This document shows positions 32,320 through 40,902 of a DNA stretch of 64,000 nt, in pieces; the stretch's first letter is position 1; the number at the start of each line of letters is the position of its first letter. Location of the stretch: NCBI RefSeq assembly GCF_007992715.1, contig NZ_BKAU01000001.1:2232001-2296000 (forward strand), given 5' to 3'. Under the pieces are notes generated by a model that made no database searches, was not told the origin of the DNA, and saw only the letters and a program-made list of their open reading frames with translations. The translations under genes and the position numbers were made by a program. Origin of the DNA: Chitinophaga cymbidii. Its GTDB lineage: Bacteria > Bacteroidota > Bacteroidia > Chitinophagales > Chitinophagaceae.

Positions 32320-34038
32320 TTATGCTGCGGCATACCTGCGCTGGCGGATGAACTGGAACACCATGGCAAACAGCAATATAGCGCCGATAGGCACGGCGAA
32401 GGCGATCAGCTGCCATTTGGTGCGGTCCCGCTTCACTTTTTCGGCGTCCAGGAGCCGCAATGTTAATTCCCTGTTACGTGTATCCATGATGGGGGCCTTG
32501 CTGGTCAGGTATTCCATGCAATTGAGGAAGAATTCCTTGTTGGCGAACACGTACTGGGGGTTGAACTCGTTCACGCCCATTTGCAGGGGGCCGCTTTTTT
32601 GTGAAATGGCATTGGTGATGATATCGGCGTCGCTGACCACGATCATGCGGTTCACAGTATCCGCGCTGGCTTTGAAATCTTTACCGGTGGCGGATTTCAA
32701 GGCTGCGCGCTCTTCGGTGCTGATGCGGTGGTTGTACAGGGAAGTGAATTTTCCTTCCAGCAGCACCGCTGCGGGCACATGCCGCTGGCGGTAGTCCCGC
32801 GGGTTGGGCTGTTGCTGTACGCTTTCGAGGCTGATCTCCACGGGGGCGCTCAGCGTGCGGCTATGGTCTGAAGTAGCCAGCAGCACGGTTTTCCGGATGT
32901 TGTCATCTTTGATGGTGTCTATGGAATGGGCGAAGCGGCTCATCACCAGGTCCATATTCCGGACGATGGGATGGCTGTTGCCGGGCGTCAGCAGGGGGAA
33001 ATAGGGGAAGGGGATGGGTTGTATCTGCGGTTTGTCGCCGATATGGCCCACCACCAGCGGGATCATGTCGCTTTGCAGGTCCATGACCAGGTCCGGGTTT
33101 ATGCGGGCGCCGTACTTGAACAGGAGGTCCTGCAGCTGGAGGTCGCGGTTGATGGCTACGAAGTTGCGGCCGCGCAAGCTGTCTACCGAGGCGTTGAGGG
33201 GCTCTATGAACCAGATCACCTTGCCGCCGTTCATGACGTACTGGTCTATCTTGAGCTTGTCCTGGTCTGAAAACGTTTCCAGTGGCCGTACGAACAGCAC
33301 CGCATCAAATTCTTCGGGGATGAAAGCGTCGTGTTTGAGGTTGATGGTATCTACCTGGTAATGTTCATGCAGAGTTTTCAGGGCGTCGTAGATGTTAGCG
33401 CCTTCCGGCTCGCCGTGCCCGAGCATATAGCCTACCAGCGGGCGTTCCGGCTGCTGCAGCTGGTAGATGGCGCTGGTGAACCTGTATTCCAGGAGGGCTT
33501 CCGAGCTGTTGAGTGCCTGCATGGGATCAAGGCCGCCCTGACTTTTAAGCAGGTTCACGGCGATTTCGCGCCCCTGGTAAGTAATGACCGCGCCGGGGAA
33601 GATCAGCCTTTCCGCATAGGCGTCGCTGTTATCTTCCTGCACCTGCAGGTTGAACGGCAGGATGCCTTTAGACATCAGCGTGTCCTGGAAAGACATCCGC
33701 AGCGAATCCGGCAGGTCTGTACCGGGATTGGTGAACCTGAACCGGATGTTATTGCCTCCGTACTGCTGGAACTCTTCCAGCAGCTCACGGGTGGCGTCCG
33801 CCAGTTGACGGAAACCCGCGGGGTAATTGCCTTTCAGGTATACTTCTATGTTGACGGGCGCATCCAGGCCGCGGAGCAGCTGGCGGGTGGAGGGCGCGAG
33901 GGTATAACGTTTCTCGGCGGTAAGGTCCCACCGCGCATGAATATACGAAGCCGCAATGTTCAGGGCTACCAGCAGCAATATGACGCCGATAGTACGTTGC
34001 AGGTATTTTTTACGTTTATCCGTTCTTGTTATTTCCAT
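32320..34038 (-). CDS. gldG: Gliding motility-associated ABC transporter protein GldG
   Basis: 572 residues. An N-terminal membrane helix (GVILLLVALNIAASYIHARW) is followed by a long extracytoplasmic domain, including LLRGLDAPVNIEVYLKGNYP and SEALLEYRFTSAIYQLQQPE, and there is a second helix near the C-terminus (LIAFAVPIGAILLFAMVFQF). This pattern (ABC-2-type substrate-domain fold of the DUF4350/GldG type) and the neighbour gldF identify it. GldF and GldG form an inner-membrane complex needed for gliding and the type IX system in some species. gldG lies 10 bases after gldF, as an operon; gldA, the ATPase gene, is not adjacent. Confidence 0.93.
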   Translation of the reverse strand: MEITRTDKRKKYLQRTIGVILLLVALNIAASYIHARWDLTAEKRYTLAPSTRQLLRGLDAPVNIEVYLKGNYPAGFRQLADATRELLEEFQQYGGNNIRFRFTNPGTDLPDSLRMSFQDTLMSKGILPFNLQVQEDNSDAYAERLIFPGAVITYQGREIAVNLLKSQGGLDPMQALNSSEALLEYRFTSAIYQLQQPERPLVGYMLGHGEPEGANIYDALKTLHEHYQVDTINLKHDAFIPEEFDAVLFVRPLETFSDQDKLKIDQYVMNGGKVIWFIEPLNASVDSLRGRNFVAINRDLQLQDLLFKYGARINPDLVMDLQSDMIPLVVGHIGDKPQIQPIPFPYFPLLTPGNSHPIVRNMDLVMSRFAHSIDTIKDDNIRKTVLLATSDHSRTLSAPVEISLESVQQQPNPRDYRQRHVPAAVLLEGKFTSLYNHRISTEERAALKSATGKDFKASADTVNRMIVVSDADIITNAISQKSGPLQMGVNEFNPQYVFANKEFFLNCMEYLTSKAPIMDTRNRELTLRLLDAEKVKRDRTKWQLIAFAVPIGAILLFAMVFQFIRQRRYAAA

Positions 34039-34048
34039 GGTTCATCGG

Positions 34049-34786
34049 TTATCCCTGCCAGATCTTGCGTTGCAGGGACATTTTTGTCAAATAGAGCATC
34101 AATCCTGTTACACTGAAAAAGTAAATGATGTCCCGGCTGTCTATCACGCCGCGGCTGACGGAGTTGTAATGGTAGCGGATGCCGGCCATTTGCAGGTAAT
34201 AATCCGCGCCGCCAGAGAACACCGGCACTTTGCTCAGGGCATCAAATCCGTTATAGAAAATGTAACAGGTAAAGATCGCAACGAGGAAGGCTACGACCGC
34301 GTTGGTGGTAAGGGAAGAGGCCCAGAGACCGATGGCCGTGAACGTGCTGCCGAGCAGGAACAGCCCGATGTACGAGCCGATGATGCTGCCGCTGTCCAGC
34401 GAACTGCCGCCGGCAGCGAGGGCGGACATGGCCACGTAGTAAACGATCGTGGGTACCAGCGCTATCAGCACGATCAGCACGCAGGCGCTGAACTTTCCCC
34501 AGACGATCTGCCACCAGGTAATGGGCTTGGTGCTGAGCAGCTCCATGGTGCCGCTTTTGAACTCGTCGGAAAGGCTGCGCATGGTAATGGCGGGGATCAG
34601 CAGCAGAAAGATCATAGGCGCCAGCTCAAAGAGGCCGTCCAGGTTGGCATAGCCCATGTCCAGCAGGCTGGTATCGGGAAAAACGAAAAGAAAGAGGCCG
34701 TTTGCCAGCAGAAACAGGATGATGGCCACATAGCCGGTGATGCTGCTGAAAAACTGGTGGATCTCTTTTTTGAATATTGCTAACAT
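34049..34786 (-). CDS. gldF: Gliding motility-associated ABC transporter permease GldF
   Basis: 245 residues from the ATG at 34786 (MLAIFKKEIHQFFSSITGYV). Six membrane helices of the ABC-2 permease type: YVAIILFLLANGLFLFVFPD, then APMIFLLLIPAITMRSLSDE, and further segments. A short ITWWQIVWGKFSACVLIVLI helix is typical for GldF. It works with GldG (next gene) and an ATPase GldA made elsewhere. The start chosen gives the typical GldF N-terminus; the frame extends 11 codons further upstream without evidence. Confidence 0.93.
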   Translation of the reverse strand: MLAIFKKEIHQFFSSITGYVAIILFLLANGLFLFVFPDTSLLDMGYANLDGLFELAPMIFLLLIPAITMRSLSDEFKSGTMELLSTKPITWWQIVWGKFSACVLIVLIALVPTIVYYVAMSALAAGGSSLDSGSIIGSYIGLFLLGSTFTAIGLWASSLTTNAVVAFLVAIFTCYIFYNGFDALSKVPVFSGGADYYLQMAGIRYHYNSVSRGVIDSRDIIYFFSVTGLMLYLTKMSLQRKIWQG

Positions 34787-34830
34787 GACGATGACAAATA
34801 TATAATTACGGATCAGCAAATACGAATTAA

Positions 34831-34863
34831 AAAAGCCGTCCGGATAGCATCCAAACGGCTTTT
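34831..34863 (-). terminator. Terminator after iscA
   Basis: Arms AAAAGCCGT (34831-34839) and ACGGCTTTT (34855-34863) enclose a 15-base loop containing a small GGAT/ATCC helix. On the minus strand a T run follows. It ends the iscS-iscA transcript before gldF. Confidence 0.85.
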
Positions 34864-34888
34864 ATGTAAAAATCGTATGCGGCCGCAA

Positions 34889-35215
34889 CTATACGGCGAA
34901 GCTCTCCCCGCAGCCACAGGTGCGGGAGGCATTCGGGTTGTTGAAGTAAAACCCTTTACCGTTGAGCCCGTCGGAAAATTCAAGTGTCGTATTGCACAGG
35001 TACAGGAAGCTTTTGATGTCTGTCACCACTTTAATGCCCTTGTCCTCAAACACCTGGTCTTTCGGCTTGTCCACATTATCAAACTCCAGCTTGTAGCTGA
35101 GGCCGGAACAGCCGCCGCCTACCACGGATACGCGCAGAAAGAAATCTTCACCGATCGTTCCTTCCGCCCGGAGGGCGTCCACTTTCTGCTTTGCTTTGTC
35201 GCTTATGTAAATCAT
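34889..35215 (-). CDS. Iron-sulphur cluster assembly protein (HesB/IscA/SufA family)
   Basis: 108 residues. The three conserved Cys are GGGCSGLSYKLEFDN near residue 36 and CGCGESF at the C-terminus, as in IscA and SufA A-type carriers. It holds iron or a [2Fe-2S] cluster and passes it to target proteins. The cysteine desulfurase gene is directly upstream on the same strand (23 bases), so they form an operon. Whether it is IscA or SufA cannot be told from one gene. Confidence 0.95.
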   Translation of the reverse strand: MIYISDKAKQKVDALRAEGTIGEDFFLRVSVVGGGCSGLSYKLEFDNVDKPKDQVFEDKGIKVVTDIKSFLYLCNTTLEFSDGLNGKGFYFNNPNASRTCGCGESFAV

Positions 35216-35238
35216 GATAATTCCCTTTTAATGTATAT

Positions 35239-36411
35239 TTAAAATCCCCCTAAAGGGCTCATTTCCCGTAAGTTATTCACCGATTCGCGGACGGTGCGGA
35301 TGGCGAAATCAATTTCTTCCTCCGTTGTGAACCTTCCCAACGCAAAACGTAGCGAAGAATGTGCCAGATCATCCGGAATCCCCATTCCTGTCAGTACATG
35401 GCTTGGCTCCATGGATGCGGAAGTACAGGCGGAGCCGGACGAAACGGCCAGGTCCCTGGAAAAGCCTGTCATCAAACCCTCTCCCCCGGCGTATTTGAAG
35501 GAAATGTTGGTGACGTGGGGCAGGCGTGGGGCGGTGGCGCCGTTCACGCTTGTTTCTTCCAGTTCCAGCAATCCTTTTTCCAGTTTGTCACGCAAGATTG
35601 TCAGGCGCGCCGCTTCTGCTGTCATTTCCTGCCGGGCCAGCTCACAGGCTTTGCCGAAGCCCACGATCGCGGGAACGTTCAGTGTGCCGGACCGCATGCC
35701 CCTTTCGTGCCCGCCGCCGTCCATCTGGGCGGTGACTTTCACACGGGGATTCTTACGCCGTACGTACAATGCGCCGACGCCCTTGGGACCGTACAGCTTG
35801 TGCGCGCTTACCGCCATCAGATCGATCCCGTCCCGCTGCACGTCCACCGGTATTTTGCCCAGTGCCTGCGCCGCGTCGGTCATCATCAGTACGCCGTGTT
35901 TGCGGGCGATATCGCTGATAGCCCTGACGGGCTGGATCACGCCCGTTTCGTTATTGGCGTACATGACCGACACAAGGATGGTCTGGTCCGTGATCGCCGC
36001 TTCCAGCGCGGAAAGATCAATGAGGCCGTCGTGGCCGGCTTTCAGGTAAGTAACGGCAACACCCTGCTTTTCAAGATGCCGGCAGGTATCCAGTACGGCT
36101 TTATGCTCGGTTTCGCAGGTGATGATATGCCGGCCTTTGGCCGCGTACATTTCCACCACGCCTTTGAGGGCCAGGTTATCCGCTTCCGTAGCGCCTGAAG
36201 TGAAAACGATCTCTTCGGGTACCGCTCCGATCAGCGCTGCTACCTGCTCCCGGGCCGTCTTTACCGCTTCTTCCGCCGCCCAGCCGTAAGCGTGGCTGCG
36301 GCTGGCGGCATTGCCGAAATGGGCCGTGAAAAAGGGCAACATGGCTTCCAGCACGCGCGGATCGCAGGGTGTGGTAGCGTTATTGTCCAGGTAAACAGGT
36401 AGTTTCAGCAT
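35239..36411 (-). CDS. Cysteine desulfurase (IscS/NifS family)
   Basis: 390 residues from the ATG at 36411 ([20 protein letters not shown]). The PLP Lys is within [17 protein letters not shown], the catalytic Cys loop is [20 protein letters not shown], and [18 protein letters not shown] holds the His that stacks on PLP. The enzyme takes sulphur from cysteine for iron-sulphur clusters and tRNA thiolation. A TAnnTTTG-type element (36436-36443, minus) lies 25 bases upstream. Confidence 0.95.
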   Translation of the reverse strand: MLKLPVYLDNNATTPCDPRVLEAMLPFFTAHFGNAASRSHAYGWAAEEAVKTAREQVAALIGAVPEEIVFTSGATEADNLALKGVVEMYAAKGRHIITCETEHKAVLDTCRHLEKQGVAVTYLKAGHDGLIDLSALEAAITDQTILVSVMYANNETGVIQPVRAISDIARKHGVLMMTDAAQALGKIPVDVQRDGIDLMAVSAHKLYGPKGVGALYVRRKNPRVKVTAQMDGGGHERGMRSGTLNVPAIVGFGKACELARQEMTAEAARLTILRDKLEKGLLELEETSVNGATAPRLPHVTNISFKYAGGEGLMTGFSRDLAVSSGSACTSASMEPSHVLTGMGIPDDLAHSSLRFALGRFTTEEEIDFAIRTVRESVNNLREMSPLGGF

Positions 36412-36435
36412 AATCCTCCGGGTACAAGACCACCA

Positions 36436-36443
36436 CAAATTTA
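36436..36443 (-). promoter_or_regulatory. -7 element of the cysteine desulfurase operon
   Basis: The minus strand reads TAAATTTG, a full TAnnTTTG match, about 25 bases before the start codon. No good TTG -33 box is visible at the usual distance. Confidence 0.4.
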
Positions 36444-36526
36444 CGATATAAGTTCTATTTTTGGCCGGTTGGCACTATTGCAAAACAGCGGGCAGCGTAT
36501 AGGCTGCGTCTATATAATTCACCATC

Positions 36527-36925
36527 ATGCTCAAAGTAGAACATATCGGAATCGCCGTGAGGTCGCTATCTGTTTCCATTCCTTTATTCGAAAAGCTGTT
36601 GAACACGCCCTGCTATAAAACGGAAGAAGTGGCTGCGGAAGGCGTGACCACGGCGTTTTTTCAGCAGGGGGAAACAAAGATCGAGCTGCTGGAATCCGTG
36701 AAAGCGGGCAGCGCGGTGGCCAAGTTCCTGGACAAGAAAGGAGAGGGCGTGCATCATATTGCTTTTGAGGTAGCGGACATCCATGCTGAAATAGAACGCC
36801 TCAGGGCTGAAGGCTTTGAGGTGATCAATGCGGAACCCCGTGTGGGCGCGGATAACAAGCTCGTTTGTTTTCTCCATCCCAAAAGCACGAACGGCGTGCT
36901 CATAGAGTTGACCCAGTCCCGCTGA
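36527..36925 (+). CDS. mce: Methylmalonyl-CoA epimerase
   Basis: 132 residues of the vicinal-oxygen-chelate fold. Metal ligands: the His in KVEHIGIAV near residue 6, the His in GVHHIAFEVADI near 80, and the Glu in GVLIELTQ near the end. It interconverts (R)- and (S)-methylmalonyl-CoA between propionyl-CoA carboxylase and the B12-dependent mutase. A free B12-binding domain is at 23179 in this window, but the mutase large subunit is not here. The family is well matched in length. Confidence 0.93.
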   Translation: MLKVEHIGIAVRSLSVSIPLFEKLLNTPCYKTEEVAAEGVTTAFFQQGETKIELLESVKAGSAVAKFLDKKGEGVHHIAFEVADIHAEIERLRAEGFEVINAEPRVGADNKLVCFLHPKSTNGVLIELTQSR

Positions 36926-37037
36926 AATTATTTTTTATTTCCCGCAACCTTTTCATGACTTCCATGTTGTAATAGAAGTAAGTATGAATGCAATGCCGCA
37001 AGGCTTCATAATACTCTAAAGTTGGCATAGGTTATGA

Positions 37038-37074
37038 AAACCTGTGGGTTTTTTAACTCGCAGGTTTATTTTTT
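37038..37074 (+). terminator. Terminator with candidate small transcript before it
   Basis: Arms AAACCTGTG (37038-37046) and CGCAGGTTT (37059-37067), with one G-T pair, are followed by ATTTTTT. The 112 bases between the epimerase stop and this hairpin hold two more weak inverted repeats, so a long 3' UTR or a small RNA is possible. Confidence 0.65.
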
Positions 37075-37096
37075 GCGCTCCATTTGCGCCCGGTTT

Positions 37097-38377
37097 TTAT
37101 GCCTGATCCGGCAAAACCTTTTCCATGCCTACGCTGCGCGACCCTTTCACTAACAGGTGCGTATCCTCGAAAGCCTGTTGTTCCACCCAGCGGCGGGCGT
37201 CTTCAGCTGTTTTCAAAAAGATGTAAGGGTGATCGATCTTTGCAAAATCACCATCTACCAGCACTACGGCTTTCCAGTGGGTTTGCTGCAGCAAGTCGGC
37301 GAGCGCCTGGTGTTCTTTGAGGCTGTCTTCCCCCAGTTCTTTCATCCCGCCGAGCAACAGCACTTTATTGGCCGCGTCCAGTGCCGCGAAGTTCTCTATG
37401 GCGGCTTTCATGCTGGAAGGGTTGGCGTTGTAGGCGTCCATGATAAAGGTATTGCTGCCGCGCCGCACAATCTGTGAGCGGTTATTGGAAGGAATATATT
37501 GTTCGATGGAAGGTTTTATTTTTTCCGGCGGCACGGCGAAATGCAGGCCGATGGCGATGGCGGCCATGACGTTCGGGAAATTGTAATCGCCCACCAGGTG
37601 CGTGACGATCCTGCCTGTTTCTTTTGTTTCCAGTTCCAGCAGCGCGGTTCCGGGCGTGGAGGCGCCGGTATAATCCGCCTCTTCTTTACCATAGGTGATC
37701 ACGTTAGAGATGCCTTTGGACATGTCTACCAAATAAGGATAGTCATTGCAAACGAAAGCTGTGCCGCCGCTGGCGCGCAGGTGATCGTACAGCTCACCTT
37801 TGGCTTTCCGTACGCCTTCTTCGCCGCCAAAGCCTTCCAGGTGGGCCTTCCCGATATTGGTGATCAGCCCGTGCGTAGGCAGCGCCACCTTGCAGTAACC
37901 TTCTATTTCCAGCTGATGATTGGCGCCCATTTCTATAACAGCCATTTCCGCGTCCGGCGGGATGCCGAGCAGCGTCAGCGGTACGCCGATATGGTTGTTC
38001 AGGTTGCCGGCTGTTGCATAGGTCCGGTATGCGGAACCCAGCACGGTGCGTATCATTTCCTTCGTAGTGGTCTTCCCGTTAGTGCCGGTGATGGCGATGA
38101 ACGGAATGCTGAATTGCTGCCGGTGATGGCGGGCAAGCGCCTGAAGGGCTTCCAGTGCATCGGGGACCAGCATCATTTTTTCAGGTTGGGTGAAAAAGGC
38201 CGGATCATCTACTACCGCATAGGCGGCGCCTGCATCCAGCGCCTGCTGCGCATACTGGTTCCCGTTGAAATTGGGACCGCGCAGGGCGAAGAAAATATCG
38301 CCGGGCTGCAGTTTGCGCGTATCTGTCTGTACCGCCGGATACTGACGGTATACCTGGTAAAGTTGTTCGATGTTCAC
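37097..38377 (-). CDS. murF: UDP-N-acetylmuramoyl-tripeptide--D-alanyl-D-alanine ligase
   Basis: 426 residues from the GTG at 38377 (VNIEQLYQVY), chosen since the MurF N-terminus begins there; the frame extends 22 codons upstream from a TTG but that part lacks family features. The ATP loop is AITGTNGKTTTKEMIRTVLG, the centre is EMGANHQLEIEGYCKVALPT, and RSQIVRRGSNTFIMDAYNAN is the segment binding the ribose and Mg. It adds D-Ala-D-Ala to the murein precursor in the cytoplasm. A second MurF-like domain is fused to alanine racemase at 28744; both have the ATP-binding and active-site residues. Confidence 0.94.
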   Translation of the reverse strand: MNIEQLYQVYRQYPAVQTDTRKLQPGDIFFALRGPNFNGNQYAQQALDAGAAYAVVDDPAFFTQPEKMMLVPDALEALQALARHHRQQFSIPFIAITGTNGKTTTKEMIRTVLGSAYRTYATAGNLNNHIGVPLTLLGIPPDAEMAVIEMGANHQLEIEGYCKVALPTHGLITNIGKAHLEGFGGEEGVRKAKGELYDHLRASGGTAFVCNDYPYLVDMSKGISNVITYGKEEADYTGASTPGTALLELETKETGRIVTHLVGDYNFPNVMAAIAIGLHFAVPPEKIKPSIEQYIPSNNRSQIVRRGSNTFIMDAYNANPSSMKAAIENFAALDAANKVLLLGGMKELGEDSLKEHQALADLLQQTHWKAVVLVDGDFAKIDHPYIFLKTAEDARRWVEQQAFEDTHLLVKGSRSVGMEKVLPDQA

Positions 38378-38507
38378 GGCCTGATCATTTGCCTGCAAAA
38401 ATAAGAAATGGAATCTCGTTTTATTTATATCTTTCCGAGGCAACCGTTCCCTGTCCGGCTGCGTATAAGAATCCTTGAAAACCTGTGTTTCACCAACTCA
38501 AAAATTT

Positions 38508-38879
38508 ATGAAATCTATTCTGACCGGCCTGGGTTTAATGCTCTGCTGCGCGTATGTCTGTAGCTGTTCTTCCGAAAAAGCGCCTGAACCTTCCAATTCC
38601 GCCTGCGACACGATGGTGATCAACAGCGCGCGCATCTATGCAGTGATACAGATGAACTGTACGAACCACAGCTGTCATCCGGGCGGCGGCGCTCCCGTGG
38701 TGGCGGACTTTTCCAGCCTGGCGAAGTTAAAAAGCTACATCAACGCCAACCATTCCACCTTCGCTTTAAGGGTAACGGGGCCGAATGCGGATATGCCGCA
38801 GTCCCAGAGCTTCCCGGCGTTGCCGCGCGCAGTCAGGGATTCCATTGCCTGCTGGGTGGAAAAGGGGATGCCGGACTGA
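38508..38879 (+). CDS. Lipoprotein with haem-like CH motif
   Basis: 123 residues from the ATG at 38508 (MKSILTGLGLMLCCAYVCSC), which gives a lipoprotein signal with the lipobox Cys. The mature part has MNCTNHSCHPGGGAPVVADF, a C-x4-C-H motif near residue 60, which is like the haem sites of planctomycete-type cytochromes but with 4 residues in place of 2. The rest has helices and closes with RDSIACWVEKGMPD. It begins a cluster with YceI and DUF5777 genes. A redox role is inferred. Confidence 0.75.
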   Translation: MKSILTGLGLMLCCAYVCSCSSEKAPEPSNSACDTMVINSARIYAVIQMNCTNHSCHPGGGAPVVADFSSLAKLKSYINANHSTFALRVTGPNADMPQSQSFPALPRAVRDSIACWVEKGMPD

Positions 38880-38909
38880 TATGAAAAAGATACAAACAAG
38901 ATCATCGAC

Positions 38910-39455
38910 ATGAAACAGATATTTCTCATCAGCGCCTTCCTGCTGGCCGGTTTCGCCGTATCTGCACAGGATATCTATTCCTGCCGGAACGCCACGCTGA
39001 GCTTCTTTTCCAGCGCGCCGCTGGAAGACATCGACGCAAAGACCACACAGGGCGTTTCCGCGCTCAACATCAAAACGAAAGCGGTCTACTTCAAAGTACA
39101 GATCAACACTTTCCAGTTCAAAAAGAAACTCATGCAGGAGCATTTCAATGAGAACTACCTGGAAAGCGACAAGTACCCGCATGCCGAATTCAAAGGGAAG
39201 ATCACCGACAATATAGACCTCACGAAAGATGGCGCCTACCCGGTTACCGTTGAAGGCACGCTGAACATACATGGCGTACCGAAGACCTACCGCGAGAAGG
39301 GCACCGTGACTGTCAGCAACGGAAAAGTGACAGCCGCATCCAAATTCAATGTGCGGGTGGCCGACCACAAGATCAAGATACCGAGCCTGGTGGTAAAAAA
39401 CATTGCTGAAGTGGTGGAAGTGAGCGTGAACGCTGTTTATGAACCCGTGAAATAA
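38910..39455 (+). CDS. YceI family periplasmic protein
   Basis: 181 residues. The N-terminal signal is MKQIFLISAFLLAGFAVSAQ. The mature protein is a lipocalin-like beta barrel of the YceI type: ATLSFFSSAPLEDIDAKTTQ, then VYFKVQINTFQFKKKLMQEH, FNENYLESDKYPHAEFKGKI (the hallmark) and LNIHGVPKTYREKG. YceI proteins bind isoprenoid quinone-like lipids in the barrel. It is 31 bases after the haem-motif lipoprotein gene and 13 before the DUF5777 gene, so the three are probably one operon. Confidence 0.92.
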   Translation: MKQIFLISAFLLAGFAVSAQDIYSCRNATLSFFSSAPLEDIDAKTTQGVSALNIKTKAVYFKVQINTFQFKKKLMQEHFNENYLESDKYPHAEFKGKITDNIDLTKDGAYPVTVEGTLNIHGVPKTYREKGTVTVSNGKVTAASKFNVRVADHKIKIPSLVVKNIAEVVEVSVNAVYEPVK

Positions 39456-39468
39456 TCAAATCAACGAT

Positions 39469-40395
39469 ATGTTGTACTTACGAATAATGACCGTAGCCCT
39501 GCTGACAGCGCCCGCCGCCATGGCGCAGGACGACCTGAGCGCTATGTTTGGAAAGGATTCCGTCCGCCGCGACGGGGTGACCTCTACATTTAAAAGCACC
39601 CGCATCATCAACGGGCAATCCAATGAAACCCTCGCCAAAGGGGACCTCGACTTCCGCGTGGCGCACCGCTTCGGCGACATCGGCGGTTCCGACGGCGGGA
39701 GCAAGACCTTCTTCGGCATGGACAATTCCACGGACATCCGCATCGCATTCGAATACGGCATCACAGACCGGTTGACGGCGGGCATTTCGCGCTCCAAAGG
39801 CAGCGGCAGCCTCTCCCAGCTGTACGAAGTGCTGGGCAAGCTCAAAGTACTGCAGCAAACGCACGATAATCGTATACCCGTGGGCGTAACGCTCTTCGGT
39901 AACGCCGTGGTAACAGGGATGAAAAGCGCCGCGGAAGAGGAAGAGCCGAGCTACTTCGGCAACTTCTCGCACCGGATGACCTATACCGGCCAGGCGATCA
40001 TCACCCGCAAGTTCGGCAATGCCTTGTCCCTCGCCGTTCTGCCCACTTACATCCACCGCAACCGGGTGGCTTTTATGGATGTGAACGATATGTTCGCCCT
40101 GGGCATCGGCGGACGGCTGCGTTTTTCCAACCGCGTGGCGCTGGTGGTGGACTACTTCCTGCCGTTCCGGGAGCAGGCCAGCAAAGATTACTTCGCGGAA
40201 CGGGGCGTAAAGTTCTACAACCCGCTGGGCGTGGGCGTGGAGATCGACACCGGCGGCCACATCTTTCATCTTAACTTCACCAATTCAACAGCCATACTGG
40301 AAAACCAGTTTATCCCGGAAACCACCAGCACCTGGCGGAACGGGCAGTTCCGGTGGGGGTTCAATATTTCGAGAAGGTTTTCGCTGGCGAAGTAG
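39469..40395 (+). CDS. DUF5777-type beta-barrel protein
   Basis: 308 residues. Signal peptide at the N-terminus (MTVALLTAPAAMAQ). The mature part shows FRVAHRFGDIGGSDGG and MDNSTDIRIAFEYGITDRLT, AGISRSKGSGSLSQLYEVLG and a closing HLNFTNSTAILENQFIPE, RWGFNISRRF. I recognise this as the DUF5777 family. It is predicted as an outer-membrane barrel. It is the third gene of the YceI cluster. The family often lies next to YceI and cytochrome genes and is of unknown function. Confidence 0.88.
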   Translation: MLYLRIMTVALLTAPAAMAQDDLSAMFGKDSVRRDGVTSTFKSTRIINGQSNETLAKGDLDFRVAHRFGDIGGSDGGSKTFFGMDNSTDIRIAFEYGITDRLTAGISRSKGSGSLSQLYEVLGKLKVLQQTHDNRIPVGVTLFGNAVVTGMKSAAEEEEPSYFGNFSHRMTYTGQAIITRKFGNALSLAVLPTYIHRNRVAFMDVNDMFALGIGGRLRFSNRVALVVDYFLPFREQASKDYFAERGVKFYNPLGVGVEIDTGGHIFHLNFTNSTAILENQFIPETTSTWRNGQFRWGFNISRRFSLAK

Positions 40396-40473
40396 CGGCC
40401 GGTTCTCCGCGGCGGCTGTACAAGGTTGTAACGGCGCTTCAATATTTCACCCCGTTTCCCCTAAATTGCAGGG

Positions 40474-40800
40474 ATGAACACCATCCGCTGCCGTATCAAA
40501 GAAAACTCGCGCCTCGCGCGGCTCGCCGCCTGGAAGCTCAAAGGCTCCGGCGCGGCGATCGTTTTCGGTAACGTGATACATCTGTACGGCGTGAGCCGCG
40601 GGGACTTCCTGGCGAACGTCCCCTGGGTCCGGCATGAGGTTTGCCATGTAAAACAGTACAGGAAATACGGCTTCTGGCGCTTTTTATGGCTGTACGTGGC
40701 GCAGTGGACAAGAGTAGGGTACCGGAACATTTCCTTCGAAAAGGAAGCCAGGCTGGCGGAACGCAACGCGCATGAGCTGGACGGCGTGGAAATAACCTAA
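40474..40800 (+). CDS. Small HExxH-motif protein
   Basis: 108 residues. The centre has WVRHEVCHVKQYRKYGFWRF, which holds an HExxH zinc motif near residue 53 with the short-distance helix after it, and there is a later SFEKEARLAERNAHELDG with Glu residues as a possible third ligand. The pattern resembles small metallopeptidase-like proteins of the DUF4157 group. There is no signal peptide. The start lies 78 bases after the previous stop and the gene may be expressed alone. Catalysis is not proven. Confidence 0.62.
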   Translation: MNTIRCRIKENSRLARLAAWKLKGSGAAIVFGNVIHLYGVSRGDFLANVPWVRHEVCHVKQYRKYGFWRFLWLYVAQWTRVGYRNISFEKEARLAERNAHELDGVEIT

Positions 40801-40837
40801 AGATTCGTTAAATCCATACCGGACATATAAAAAAAAG

Positions 40838-40866
40838 TTGCAACGCAGTTATTTTCCTTATTTTTA
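40838..40866 (+). promoter_or_regulatory. Promoter of apaG
   Basis: TTG at 40838-40840 is separated by 18 bases from TATTTTTA at 40859-40866, close to the TTG...TAnnTTTG pattern. The start codon is at 40903. Confidence 0.5.
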
Positions 40867-40902
40867 CGGTAACAGGTTTATTTACGTAAAAGGATTGATC
40901 TT

